Shown here piece after piece: positions 1 through 10,004 of a stretch of DNA of 64,000 nucleotides. The DNA lies in assembly GCF_000247695.1 (NCBI RefSeq), contig NW_004624784.1, forward strand, positions 14,829,830 through 14,893,829, in the 5' to 3' direction. Both the position numbers and the translations under genes were made by a program. The DNA is from Heterocephalus glaber. Taxonomy: Eukaryota; Chordata; Mammalia; Rodentia; Bathyergidae. Every line of letters starts with the position of its first letter. Position 1 is the first letter of the stretch. The notes under the pieces were generated by a model that did no database searches, had not been told where the DNA came from, and saw only the letters and a list, made by a program, of their open reading frames with translations.

Positions 1-125
1 CAGCGGGACAGAAGGTGGCCCAAAAGCCCTTTCCTCTGGGCTGGGAGCAGCAGGAGGGATGGTGGCCCGGAAGCCCCTACCTCTGGGCTGGGAGCAGCGG
101 GACTCAGTACCGTGGCCTGGTGGTC
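1..125. repeat. Minisatellite, 47-bp unit, about 2.6 copies visible
   Basis: Two complete copies (1-47 and 48-94) and a partial third (95-about 125) share the unit beginning CAGCGGGA or CAGCAGGA and ending CTCTGGGCTGGGAG. The copies differ at about ten positions. The array runs off the left edge, so its length is unknown. It lies inside the ERV-like LTR, downstream of its TATA box in LTR orientation. Confidence 0.8.
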
Positions 126-620
126 TGGTGTCCTCTGAGTCTTTGTAGTATGGAACCAGGTGGCTGCCTGTCCTCAGCGGGCTGATTCGGCATGCTCCGA
201 GTGACTCGGGACCTGAGCAGGCTTTTATAGGTTCTTGATCCATCTCTGAGCTGGTAAGGTTGTCTTTAGTAAAGGAGAATGTATATCTTGCCTTTAGAAA
301 GAAAAGGCAGAGGGGGGCATAGAAAGAGCTCCCCCTTTGTCTACTGCTTCTCAGTTACCTTTAGCTCAAAAACATTTGTGTCAAAGAGGCATTTTCTGGG
401 ATTACATATTCTAGTTTCTGTCTCTCCAAAATGGCGGCCAACAAATTTCAGGGATTGTCTTCCTTAATGACCATGTGTCTACTTTCTCCACTTTCACTAA
501 TTTGAATGGACTAGTTGTCTGTCATTGGCTGGGGGAAAAGATTTACTGAGGTCCACTTAGCTTAAGCCAATCAGCCTCTCTCCTCACCTCTTACTTCTAG
601 GGGCAGAGAATGGTCAGCAA
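1..620 (-). mobile_element. ERV-like LTR (partial, cut by window start)
   Basis: Read on the minus strand, this stretch has the order expected of a retroviral LTR promoter. CCAAT-type sequences lie near 575-585 and 520-530, a GGCCGCCATTTTGG motif (YY1-like) lies near 430-445, and a TATA box (ACCTATAAAAGCC on the minus strand) lies at about 221-233. Downstream of the TATA box, towards position 1, comes a GC-rich leader made of a 47-bp tandem repeat. No retroviral coding sequence is visible beside it, so it may be a solo LTR, but one end lies outside the window. The family is not assigned. The outer boundary near 620 is a guess from where the promoter-like sequence stops. Confidence 0.45.
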
Positions 621-874
621 ATCCAGAGGATAAGCCCATGGACTGAGAATGGGGAGGAGGAAATCAAGAAACCAATACCAAAGCAGGGGAGAAAAAGTTG
701 AGGAAAATCCTTGTACTTGGACACAGCAATAAAGCTCAGCCGCCACATCTCAGCAGGGCGCAGAGCACAAAGATCTGCAAGAGAGTTCTGGTCCAGGGCA
801 GGCAAGTCCAGAATTGTGCTCCTCATGTGGATGCTTTGAATGGGTAGGAAGGACAGAGCTGACGTAGTATAGAT
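621..874. other. No feature recognised
   Basis: Unassigned sequence between the ERV-like LTR and the inverted duplication. A 70-codon minus-strand frame at 614-826 has no recognisable family and no splice or promoter context. Confidence 0.4.
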
Positions 875-1207
875 GGGGCAAGTTGCAATGTTAGGTGGGG
901 CTCCTGGTGCCTAGAAGTATGAAACACAAATTGACATTCAACCATTGATTAAACCAGTGGTAGGATGGATGGGATGGATGGACACACATATGCATGGATA
1001 AATGGATGCATGGATGAAGGTGAAATGGCTTCCCTTTTGGAAAATTCCCTCTTCAGCACTATCTCTAGAAGGGTCAACTCACTGCATACACTTTTCTAGA
1101 TCCCCTTCCCCACCACTTTGATATAAATCCATGTTGGTTCAGTTGAATGGAGAGCAGGCCCAGGGTGCATGTCAAAATATATGAAGGGAAGGAGGGGTAC
1201 ACAGAGC
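875..1207 (+). repeat. Left arm of a large inverted duplication
   Basis: The reverse complement of 1806-2117 aligns by eye along the whole length of this arm. Shared landmarks in order are GGTGCCTAG-AGTATGAAA, ATTGACAT(T/C)CAACCA(T/C)TGAT, AAACCAGTGGTAGGATGGATG, GATGAAGGTGAAATGGCTT, CTAGAAGGGTCAACTCA, and GGAAGGAGG-GTACACAGAGC. Divergence is clear but modest, with small indels. The arm contains a short GGAT-type simple repeat (about 961-1020), but the similarity extends well beyond it on both sides, so this is more than two simple repeats. Confidence 0.85.
961..1020. repeat. (GGAT)n-type simple repeat
   Basis: Imperfect GGAT/TGGA tetranucleotide run inside the left arm of the inverted duplication. 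Its counterpart on the other strand is at 1976-2038. Confidence 0.8.
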
Positions 1208-1805
1208 CCAGCAGGTTATTTAATTTATGTGCATTTAACTTATGAACCCACACATACGTTCGTTTATTCAACAGTACTTACAGAACCCACTGTATGCCAC
1301 CATTTTATCAGTGGGGACTGGATTTGTGCAAAGGGCTCACACTTTGAGAACCAGAAACTGTTCAATGAGTGAATCCTGATCCAGTGTGCAAGGTGGAGAC
1401 TGGCCCTCTGCCCGAGTGGCAGCCTATTTCAGTGTCAGTTCATTGTTATCAGGAGAAAGTGCCAGGGAAACATTGTCAGGTATTTTTTTCAAGAAAATAA
1501 AAAAAATCAGCATTTTTATGTAAAATCTGATTTTTCACATGATAATACGTAATGCAGGGTTTTAAATGGCTACAGAGGCCTGACAAAACATGTCTAAGGG
1601 CCAGTTTGCTTCCTCTGACTAGATGGTCTGTGAGGTCCTTATGGATTAATCAATGTCTCCTGATCCCTAGTGAAGAGAGGGGGTTAAGGGAAGTGGGTAT
1701 CACTTCCAGCTGAGGCTCAAAAAGAAGAAAACCCAAATCCAACATATACCTTTCATAGATACATGTAGAGGGGGATACTGTGGCGTCAGGCTCTCATTTC
1801 CATAT
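1208..1805. other. Spacer of the inverted duplication
   Basis: About 600 bases between the two arms. Positions 1255-1370 weakly resemble the reverse complement of an L2 3' end (TTTATTCAACAGTACTTA followed by a degenerate body). Around 1500-1535 there is an AT-rich hairpin with a perfect 9-bp stem, AAAAATCAG and CTGATTTTT. No gene is seen. Confidence 0.45.
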
Positions 1806-2117
1806 GCTCTGTGTACCCTCCTTCCCTTCCTGTCCCCTGGACGTGTGGCCCGCAGCAACCTGGGTCTCTGTCAAAATGGTGAGGAAGGGATCCAGAAGAG
1901 TGTACACATTGAGTTGACCCTTCTAGGTGTAGTACAGAAGGGAGGAACTCCCCAAATAGAAAGCCATTTCACCTTCATCCATGTGTCCATGCATCCATTT
2001 ATCCATGCATCCATCCCTGCATCCATGCATCCATCCTACCACTGGTTTATCAGTGGTTGGATGTCAATTCATTTTTCATACTGCTAGGCACCAGGGACCC
2101 CACCAGCAATGGCCCCT
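1806..2117 (-). repeat. Right arm of a large inverted duplication
   Basis: Reverse-complement partner of 875-1207. It begins at GCTCTGTGTACCCTCC, matching the inner end of the left arm, and fades out near the GGCCCC at 2111-2116. It contains the ATCC-type simple repeat at 1976-2038. A transcript reading through both arms could fold into a hairpin of roughly 300 bp with a 600-base loop. Confidence 0.85.
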
Positions 2118-3189
2118 TTGTTCAGAGCTCCCAAGGTCTTCACAGAATACAAATTCTCCTGCTAACTGATTAACTTCTGGGGGAAAAGAATTTTTGCTAC
2201 TTGGCATATCATCATAGCTCTTTTGTTAGTGGCCAGAATGTCTTTCTCCACCAGGTGAGGAGCACTCCTGGGGGTGCTCAGGGCATTGGCTCCTTATCTA
2301 AAAATGCAGGGACTTAAGGATTCTACCAGCTTACACTTGCTCCTTAATGTTTTATGATGGCAAATTTTCCACATTTTTAGGCCCTCCAGAAATGTTAGCA
2401 GATGGTGTGAAGCCCAAAGGGATTAGACTCCACCTGTCAATAGCAGCCCTTTGGAGGATGGCTTTAGAGTTTACAGCAGCTGCAAACTACCTAGATGACT
2501 TGCCAACTCCTCCTTCCATTCATTCCATTAAGTAAGTAATTAAATTAAAGCATGTTAGAAGTACTTCATATCACTGTAGCAGACTCTCTCTGGCAAGGGA
2601 GGGCTCCACGTCTGCTCCCTGGCTACTTCTTGGACCTCCCTTGTCATAAGGTGAGGTCTGAGGGATGAGCCCAGGGGTTGCCTTGATCATTCTGATCTCC
2701 AGCACAGCAGGGGATACTCACAGCTCACACTTTCTTTCCCGCTCCTGGAGGGCCAGTGCTGTTTCATCCCTGGCTGGCCATGAGGCCCGAATAGTCTGGG
2801 CCTTCATCAGAGCTTGTGAGCACCAGCGCCCAGGTGGGTGGTCTGGCTTCTGGAACTTATTGGCAGCTCTCAGTAGTCAGCTTCCCAGGCAGGGTGTCAG
2901 GAATGGTTCTTGGTTGGCTGAGGTATAGATCCCCAAGGCTGTGGAACCCAGGATAGCTCAGGCTCTCTCTGGCCCTTCACCTCCAGCACTGAGCAGTGTT
3001 ATCTGTTCACATGTACTGTTTTCTATGTTTCAAGTGTTTCCTGGTACAAAAAAGTTTGATGAATACTGTCCTGATGCTCTATAGTCAGGCAGTAGCTGAG
3101 TGTCTCATTCCATGAGGCTGCCGGAGTATGGCTCTGGGCCAGCTGTGTTCTAGATGAAAGACTCTCCAGTTTCCTTGTGTAAGAGAATT
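2118..3189. other. Unique DNA, no feature recognised
   Basis: No repeat family, exon or RNA gene is recognised. Positions 2340-2550 are somewhat AT-rich and read as single-copy sequence. The open frames are short and unsupported. Confidence 0.4.
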
Positions 3190-3312
3190 TGGGAGGAGCT
3201 TATTTAAAGTGCAGATCCCTAGACCCTGCCTCCCGGAGAATCTGATTCCAAGATTCTGGGCTGGGATCAAGCTATGTTCTGCCACTGCTGGTCTGGGGAC
3301 CCCACTGGCTAA
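3190..3312 (-). mobile_element. MER5-family DNA transposon fragment
   Basis: Degenerate match to the interior and one end of a MER5-type hAT (Charlie) non-autonomous element. Seen are GAGCTTATTTAAAGTGCAGA, the C-rich middle CCTAGACCCTGCCTCC, GAATCTGATTCCAAG, and the end-like CTGCTGGTCTGGGGACCCCA. The element carries no coding sequence. A better copy in the same orientation lies at 33461-33649. Confidence 0.55.
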
Positions 3313-3399
3313 AGTTCCCATTGCATGTTTTGGTTTTTACTGAGGCCCTTCTCGTGCGTGCAGGATATGTCTTGGGCTCTGAGGCTACAAAACTAAAAA

Positions 3400-3765
3400 T
3401 ACTTGAAAGATGAAATGAGTGATTACAAGGCAGTGTGGTGAGTGCCAGAGCCCAGCAGGCACAGAGTGTCCTGGGAGTGCCAGAGGGGCCAGAGGTTTCC
3501 CAGGAGAGGTGACCATTGGCTGGTCCTAAGGAACGAGGAGTTGAGAGGGAGAAGGCTGCTTGTGCAAAAGAGTGGAGCAAGGAAGACCTCACTTGTGGAG
3601 ACAAGCAGGGCCCTCCCATTGGCTGGAGTAGGAGTTGGGCTGGAGCAGCCTGGGGGAGCCTTGGATGCCAGGCTGAGGAGCTTGTGTTTTATCTGGAGAG
3701 CACGAGGAAGTAATGCGCTGTTGTCATCAGGTCTGCATCCTGAGGGAGCAGGTAGGAAATTATTG
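3400..3765 (-). mobile_element. L2 LINE fragment (3' region)
   Basis: Reads as the reverse complement of the L2 3' end. Landmarks are CAAGGCAGTGTGGTGAGTGC, TTTCCCAGGAGAGGTGACC, AGGAACGAGGAGTTGAGAGG, TGTGCAAAAG, and GAGCTTGTGTTTTATC, followed by a GGAAGTAATG-type segment. No intact reading frame remains. Confidence 0.65.
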
Positions 3766-3769
3766 GAAA

Positions 3770-4010
3770 GGTGAAGGATTGGAAATCAGGCTGACCCACA
3801 CTCCAAAGGTACCAGACTCTGCCCCTAGTGGCTTTAAGACTTGGGCAGGTTGCTCACCCTCTCTGTTTCAACTGAAGCCTTTGAATAAAATGGGTGTAAC
3901 AATATCTAACAATATCTAATAGGGACGCTGGAAGATTTAATGGGATGGTATATGGGAGAGCTCTTGGCATGGTGCCCAGGGCCTAGTGACCCTCAATAAA
4001 TTAATGTCCC
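3770..4010 (+). mobile_element. MIR SINE
   Basis: Core features in MIR order: GGGCAGGTTGCTCACCCTCT, CTGTTTCAACTGAAGCC, AATAAAATGGGTGTAACAAT, GGAAGATTTAATGGGAT, and the tail GGTGCCCAGGGC followed by CCTCAATAAATTAATG. An internal duplication ACAATATCTA occurs at about 3899-3918. Confidence 0.75.
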
Positions 4011-4129
4011 TCACATCCCCTAGCTATATGACATGGCAGCAGGTGGTGGAGCAAGGGTAGATGGGGAGGGTCTCTGAGTAGGAGCTAGGAGGCTGTCATT
4101 CCAGGCCTAGATAAAGGGAATGGTGGAAG

Positions 4130-4390
4130 GACAGGAGATTAGATGGTCTTGAGGAGGGTGGATGGCAGAAGGATGGAGAGCTGAGGGTAAGTGTGGTGTG
4201 GATGGAGTGGTTGGTGGATGGAGGGTTGGGAGGCACTGTGGGGAAGATGGGGTATGTTGAGGATTAGGGGGCACTGTGAGAGCACGTGGAGGATGGACTG
4301 GGGCACTGTGGGAATATTGGAGGAGGATTGAGGGCACTGTGGGGTGGATGGGGGAGGATGGGAGGTGAGCACCATGAGGAGGCTGGAGAA
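4130..4390. repeat. Degenerate minisatellite, left part
   Basis: Irregular tandem units of about 35-45 bp, each with a GGCACTGTGGGG-like core followed by GGATGG and GAGGATT blocks. Cores are seen near 4230, 4270, 4303 and 4333. The array continues at 4780-4950 after the LTR, so the LTR inserted into it. Confidence 0.7.
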
Positions 4391-4779
4391 TGTTATGATT
4401 TAGCTCTGAAATGTCCCCCAAACATCTCATGCATTCAGAGGTGAGGCTTTGGGAAGGTAAGTGAATCATGGGAGCTGATTGATAAGTTCATGGGTGAATG
4501 TGCTGTGAGGAGGTGAGGTCTGGTTGAAAGGGCTGGGTCACTGTGGACATGATGTGGAAAGCTGTATTCTTACCTCTGGCTCCTTCCTTCTCTCACTGTT
4601 TTCTGGTACCATGGATTGAGCAGCTTTCTTCTGCCAGGCCCTTCCACCATGACATTTCTGCCTTGGAGTCAGCAGATCGTGAACCAAACCCAGGGAAACT
4701 GGGAGCCAAATAAGCCACTCCTCCTTTAAGTTGTGTACGTTGGGTATTTTGTTCTCTAAATGAGAAAGTGATTAATACA
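4391..4779 (+). mobile_element. MaLR (ERVL-MaLR) solo LTR
   Basis: Begins TGTTATGATTTAGCTCTGAA, continues with AAATGTCCCCCAAACATCTC, GGTGAGGCTTTGGGAAGGT, AAGTGAATCATGGGAGC, TTCCACCATGACATTTCTGCC, and AAATAAGCCACTCCTCC, and ends with TTGGGTATTTTGTTC and ATTAATACA. This is the THE1/MST/ORR1-like LTR order with TG...CA ends. Flanking GAGAA (4386-4390) and GGGAA (4780-4784) may be a diverged 5-bp target duplication. No internal retroviral sequence is present. Confidence 0.8.
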
Positions 4780-4950
4780 GGGAAGGATGGAGGATGGGGG
4801 CCATTGTAGGGGAGCTAGGGAGGTTAGGACTAGGGCCACTGTGGGTGGGTTGAGGATTAGGAAGTGAAGTTGAGAGGATGGGAGGGTGTGCAGGGTTGGG
4901 GGCAATGTGGAGAGGATGAAGGATTGAGGGGCACTGTGGGGAGCAGGACA
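4780..4950. repeat. Degenerate minisatellite, right part
   Basis: The same GGGGCACTGTGGGG and GGCCACTGTGGGTGGG cores and GAGGATT spacers as 4130-4390, continuing past the LTR. The last clear core is at about 4928-4941. Confidence 0.7.
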
Positions 4951-5028
4951 CCTGCAGGGTTTCAGAGATGGGAGGAGCAGTGCGTGCATTCAAGGCTACC
5001 CTGGGAAACCTTGGTATCAGAAATTTCT

Positions 5029-5138
5029 GGAAAAAAAGATATATTTTGTACCAGGGATTGAACTCAGGACCTTGCGCTTGTGAGGCAGGTGGTGGAACCA
5101 CTGAGCTAAATCCCTGGCCAGGGAAAAAAAATATATTT
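5029..5138 (-). mobile_element. ID-like tRNA-derived SINE with target duplication
   Basis: On the minus strand this reads GGCCAGGGATTTAGCTCAGT (A box), then a GCCTCACAAGCGCAAGG segment, then the B-box-like GAGTTCAATCCCTGG and a short A-rich end. The flanks GGAAAAAAAGATATATTTT (from 5029) and GGAAAAAAAATATATTT (to 5138) are a near-perfect target-site duplication. The element proper is about 5046-5121. Related copies are at 24589, 45051 and 46510. Confidence 0.85.
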
Positions 5139-6682
5139 GAGGGTCCTGTCAAGGAGAAGAGGAATACGGACACACAGAAGCAGGAGAATCAAAGCCATGG
5201 CAAGGACTGCACAGATATTAAGCAGCCAGTGGCCTGGCACCATGAAAATAGAGCAGCTGGGACAGTAAGAGCAGGAGGGCACTGGGCGGTTGTTGAGCAG
5301 ATTCAAGGTCACGGGAGAGGGTGCTTGGTTTTATTTTGAGTGAAGTGTGCAGGCTCCATGCAGAGAAAGTGAGTCTCGGACCTGAGAGCTGCATCCATAT
5401 GGGAGGGGAGAAGCAGAGAGGAGCACAAGACTGCATGGAGGGGTCAGGCAGGGAGCTGGAGGGATACCCGAGGCTCCTGAAACTCCAAAGGTGGGGAAAA
5501 CATCAAACCAGTGGGTCAACTGGTGTTCTGGATAAGGGTGAGGATGGAGAAGGAGGAACAAAGGTGTAGACGTAGGCATGAGGCTGGTGGTCCCTCAGGA
5601 GGAGGCAAACCTTGGCTCGAAGGGGAGGCTGACTTGCAGGGACGTGGACTGGAAGTGATGGAGGGGAGCACGTGCATAGCCAGATCTGGTCACTCCGAAA
5701 GGACTGTCCTTTGGGGGGCTCAAAGGAGGTCTGGGCCACCTGGCCCTCCCTGAGCACTCAGGGTGTGCACTGACTTTGCTTTTTCTTTCCTCCTGGATTG
5801 GTGATTTTTTTTTCCCCTGCAGTTGGTGGAGACAGCCAGGGTCTCCATGTTGCCAAGACTTCTTGTGTTTTTAAATTCGATGCCCTTAATAAATGGGGGC
5901 TGAGGCAGAGGGATAGAATTAAAACCACACCCTGGAGTAATGAGATCTCCATGGGGCCTCACTTCCTTTTTTCCCACTGCCAGAAACTGCTCTTCTGCCT
6001 CCTTTCTTGGAGATGCATCTCTGCTTGCCCAGTGGAAGTCACCTGGAAAATCCAATTCTCGTTCTATATATAACCTTGTTGGCTCAAACCCATTCCATGG
6101 TGGGAAAGGGATGAATTCATTTATGATCACATGTGGATGACTGCAGACCTGCTCTTGGGCAGAGGAGGGTTGAGCTGGAAGGAGGGAAGGAATGTTTTCC
6201 TGCCTTGGGGAGCCTGATGGAAGGGGGATGGACAGGGTGCCTGCCTCCTATCCAGGAGTATGGATCGGAAGGAGGCTCCGAGCGACATGGCCTTTGGGAG
6301 CCCTCCTGTTGGGGAATGGCAGGAGCTGGCTGACTTGGGACCCAGTCAAATCCCATTTTTCCAGGGCTATCATCACCACTCAAGATCGGATTCTGGCCCC
6401 CTTGGCTCCCTTAGTAAGGGGCCCCATGGCTACTCCCCACTAACTGTACGTGGCTGTACTAGAACCATTTTGCCTCAGTTTCCCTAAACACAAATGAATC
6501 AAGAATGAGGTATTTAACAATCAGGGATGACAGAAGGAAAATGGACACAGGTAGTGACACAAAACTGAGATAGAAAGAAGAGAGGCCCAACCCTCCTTCC
6601 CTTTTTCCTGACAGCCACCGAGGGGCATGACCTGACTGGTGGCTGTCACGCCCTTCCCCTGCTCCAGGCACTGCTGCCATTC
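5139..6682. other. Mostly unique DNA
   Basis: Positions 5260-5420 weakly resemble a minus-strand L2 fragment (GTTGTTGAGCAGATTCAAGG, GGTTTTATTTTGAGTGAAG). The rest is unassigned. A TATA-like TCTATATATAACC lies at 6063-6075 without other promoter features. The short frames on both strands show no recognisable domain. Confidence 0.4.
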
Positions 6683-6694
6683 TCTAGGAGCAGC

Positions 6695-6752
6695 CAAAAA
6701 ATGAAACAAAATGATACAAACACAAAACAAAACAAATACAAAAAAATTGTAC
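6695..6752. repeat. A/C-rich low-complexity run
   Basis: AAACAAAA-type sequence, possibly the degenerate tail of an old retroposon. No body could be identified upstream. Confidence 0.5.
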
Positions 6753-8203
6753 CTAAAGACAAAGCCTGGGGAGGCACTAGGGGTCATTGCTGATATTCTC
6801 CAGGTGCCTTTTAACCCCAACGGGCCATGATGAACACTACACTTCCTGCTCGAGATGCCTCAGAAGTCACAGCAGCCATGAGTTTTGGCCTCATCATTTT
6901 TGTGGGAGCAGGAGAACTGTCTGTCCGCCTTTCGCCGTGACAACTGAAGCTGTCCTAGATGCGTGGATGCTGCGGAAGACATGGGCCCTGAACAGGCTTG
7001 AAAACAAACCTTCCCAGAGGGCTCTGCCTTATGGCCCCTCTGGATGGCTTCACCCTGCAAATGACCCTGCCCACTCTGACACTTTAAAAAGTCCTCAAGC
7101 AGCTTTGCAAAATGGAGGAGACTATGCTTGCGCAGCCTGTATAAGCAGTGTTCCTCCATCCCCCTGGGCCAGAGGAGGAGGGCTAGGACCTAAGAGAGGC
7201 CTTGTTTGGTGTGATCCTCTTCCCTGCTCATGACTTTTACCTTGGGTAGAGTGAGCTGCGCTAGAAGGGCTTGGTAACACTAGGGGTTATTAATCCTGAA
7301 GTGTTCCAGACCAGCAGTGACAAAGCAATAGACTGAAGACCCGAGGCAAGGTGGGGCCTGAGGTAACCAGTGAAGGGCAGAGTGGAAGCGGACACAGCCT
7401 AAGACCTGAAGCTGGAAGCTGCAGGAGGTGACTGGGGCCTGAAGCCACGAGTGAAGGAGAAAGAAAAAGCCTGGGGCCGGAGGGCAGCAGCTATGCACCC
7501 CCGAGAGGCAGCAAAGTTGCTTGTAGGGCTCTAGAAAGCCACAAAGTGACTGGCACATCTGGCTGTGGTGGAGCTGGAAGCCATAGCAAGAAGTGTAACC
7601 CTAAAGGCTGAGAGGCACCAGTGCTCAAAGCCCAGGGCCGCTCACTTCGAAGAGGCAGTGCTTTGCCAAGTCGAGATTTCTATCCCAGTGGACAAAAGAT
7701 CCCCAGCCAGTTGGCGCAAGGCCAGCCCACGTGCCAGGCACAGGGACAGCATCCTCTCCAGCTGTCTCCATCTTCTCTGGCCTCTCCTGGCCCCCGCTGC
7801 GGACAAATCCACCCTTCTCCTCCTTTCCTGTCCCTGGGACATGGTTTACTCTGGGGCCTCCAAAGGAGGCCAAGTTCCTCAGACCACATCAATACACCCA
7901 CATAAGACAGGAACAGAGCAGAAGCTTTCGGGTGACCTTCCTGTAACCGTTTTCCTGGACTCTGAGGTGTCCATTTTTTCCTAGCTCCAGAACAACGTGG
8001 TCCCCATGTTGCATCTTGGTGGGTATTTTTTCTCTTTATTTTTTCAATTGTTTCAGAAACCAGATAAGGGGCTGCGTATTGGTAGTCCCATTGGAGACAT
8101 AGCACTGAAATCAAGATCCAAATGTGACCGAAAAAAACCAATCATCCAGGTGGAGATTAATTCATTAACTTAGGGTTCTTTTCAATGACAATTTTTTGAT
8201 TGA
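6753..8203. other. Unique DNA, no feature recognised
   Basis: GC-moderate sequence without a recognised repeat. The stretch 7290-7590 is purine-rich with repeated CCTGAAG and GAGTG-like words but no clear period. Frames of up to about 150 codons overlap on both strands and lack domain or splice support. Confidence 0.4.
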
Positions 8204-8284
8204 TTTTTGCTGTGCTTGGAATGGAACCCAGGGCCTCACGCATGCTACACAAAAGTGCTCTACCACTGAGCTACAGCCCTAGCC
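8204..8284 (-). mobile_element. ID SINE
   Basis: Reverse complement of an ID element. On the minus strand it reads GGCTAGGGCTGTAGCTCAGT (A box), GGTAGAGCACTTTTGTGTAG, GCATGCGTGAGG, and GGGTTCCATTCC (B box). The A-rich tail appears as the T-rich stretch just left of 8204. Confidence 0.85.
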
Positions 8285-10004
8285 TACTGTTAAATTTTGA
8301 AGGAAGTTTCTTGATGGAGACTTCCTTCCTGGGCTTGCCCTATCCATAAATCTTGGTAAGGAGGTGGGGCCCTGGCAAGCCAGGACACCTCCACCCTCCT
8401 GGGATACAGGGAGCAGGGTTCCTCAGGAGGCCCCCAGGGTTGAGGGAGGACCCATGGGGAGATGAAGAATGTTCTAGAACAAGGGTGTGGTCTTTCCCTG
8501 TGGCTTCTCGGGAGGAGGTGGCCATAGTGGCTGTCTCTTGGCTCTGGGTCTCCCCTGGAGCTGAGGATAAGGAGGTGAGGCTGTGCTCACTGCCCCCCAG
8601 TCAGGCTTGGAGATCGATGGCTCAGCCTCCTTTCATGAGAATTTTCTTTATTTTCTCAAATTGAGCTCCTACCCCATAGGAAGCACTGCACAGGGTCTTG
8701 GGGCCCCTTCTTCAGGAAGCTTCCAGCTCCCAGGCATGGCAGGCAGATCTGGTCTACAGGCAAATACATTTAGCTTCAGGACCCATTTTCCTGTGCTAAG
8801 TGGCTGCCATATCATTCAATGATAAAAAGAGATTACAGTCCTGTGAGGTTAATGATAACAAAATTATTTTCCTGGCACACAAAGATAAGGCAAGGTTTAC
8901 TGTGCATTATAGTTCTTACACCGAAATGAGAAAACTCCAAGGGTCACAGGCTCATCATTTTTCACACACCCAGTCTTTCCCCTCCAAAGTAAGAGGCCTC
9001 GGTCAAGAGCAGGCGGGGGACACTGGGGGAGCTGTATGTGCGGACCTGTGGCCCCTCCGTCCCTCCCTGATGGTGCCAGGCAGGAAGATGGAAAGCTTGC
9101 CGCTAGGAGCAGAGCAGTCATGGGCATGGCTGTGCTTGCTCACCATGCATTCCCAGCACCTGGCCTGTGTTGGCACAAAGTGGGGCTCTCATCTGTCTGG
9201 GGGAGGCTTGCAGAGCCTAGGGGGAGGGCCGGTCCTTCCTGGTAGCACCTTCCCTCTGGCCTTGGCTGTGCCCAGGAAAGGGGACCGACTATGCCGGCAC
9301 CTTGGTCTTGGGCTGTGAGAGAACACACTTCTGCCAGGGTCCCCAGTTGGAGGTCTGTGTGGGGCAATGCCAGCAAATGCAAGGGAAGGAGAGCCGGAGG
9401 GGACCTCGGAAGCCAGCTCCTGACCCTGGAGGGCAGCTGAGGCCCAGGAAGGGCAGGTGTGAAGCCACTATACAAGCGAGAAAGGACCCCCAGGCCAAGA
9501 CCACGCCTCAGACAGGGTCCTAGAACAGAGAAGCTGGGGAGGGGTGGGGGAGGTTAGGACACCCCCTTCTGGGGCAGGGAGGGCACAGTGCTCAGGGGAG
9601 AAGCCCAAAACGGGGAGTCAGCTGCCTGAGTGTGTTCGAGTGTGTTGATGGTGTACCCATGTGCAGATGTGTGTGCATGTGTATGATAGCAGGATGGGGA
9701 AGTGTCGCCTCCCTAGGATCATGTGGTGGGGACAGGTGACCCCTGGAGGTCTGGCTGAGCCATCCCTGAGGGTCCCTGGCCTGGGAGGTCAGGCCGAGGG
9801 TGCTGAGGCCCTCTCTTGAGGGAAGGAAAAGTGGGCTGAGGAAAAACTGATGGGAGAGGGAGCAGGGCTGCTCTGCTCAGCACCAAGACCTTTTACTGCC
9901 TTAATGGAAGTGTAAAGAAAGAGAACTCAGCTTGAGGAGGAAGAAGTGACTAACATTCAGGTATGTCCTGGGATAGGCAGGCTCCCCAAGAGGCAGGGTG
10001 CCCT
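8285..10004. other. Mostly unique DNA
   Basis: Positions 8650-8800 may be a very degenerate minus-strand L2 fragment (CAGGAAGCTTCCAGCTCC). Positions 8800-8960 are AT-rich unique sequence (ATCATTCAATGATAAAAAG, GGTTAATGATAACAAAATTA) and could be a short conserved element. Positions 9630-9685 hold a degenerate TG-rich run. No gene is supported. Confidence 0.35.
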
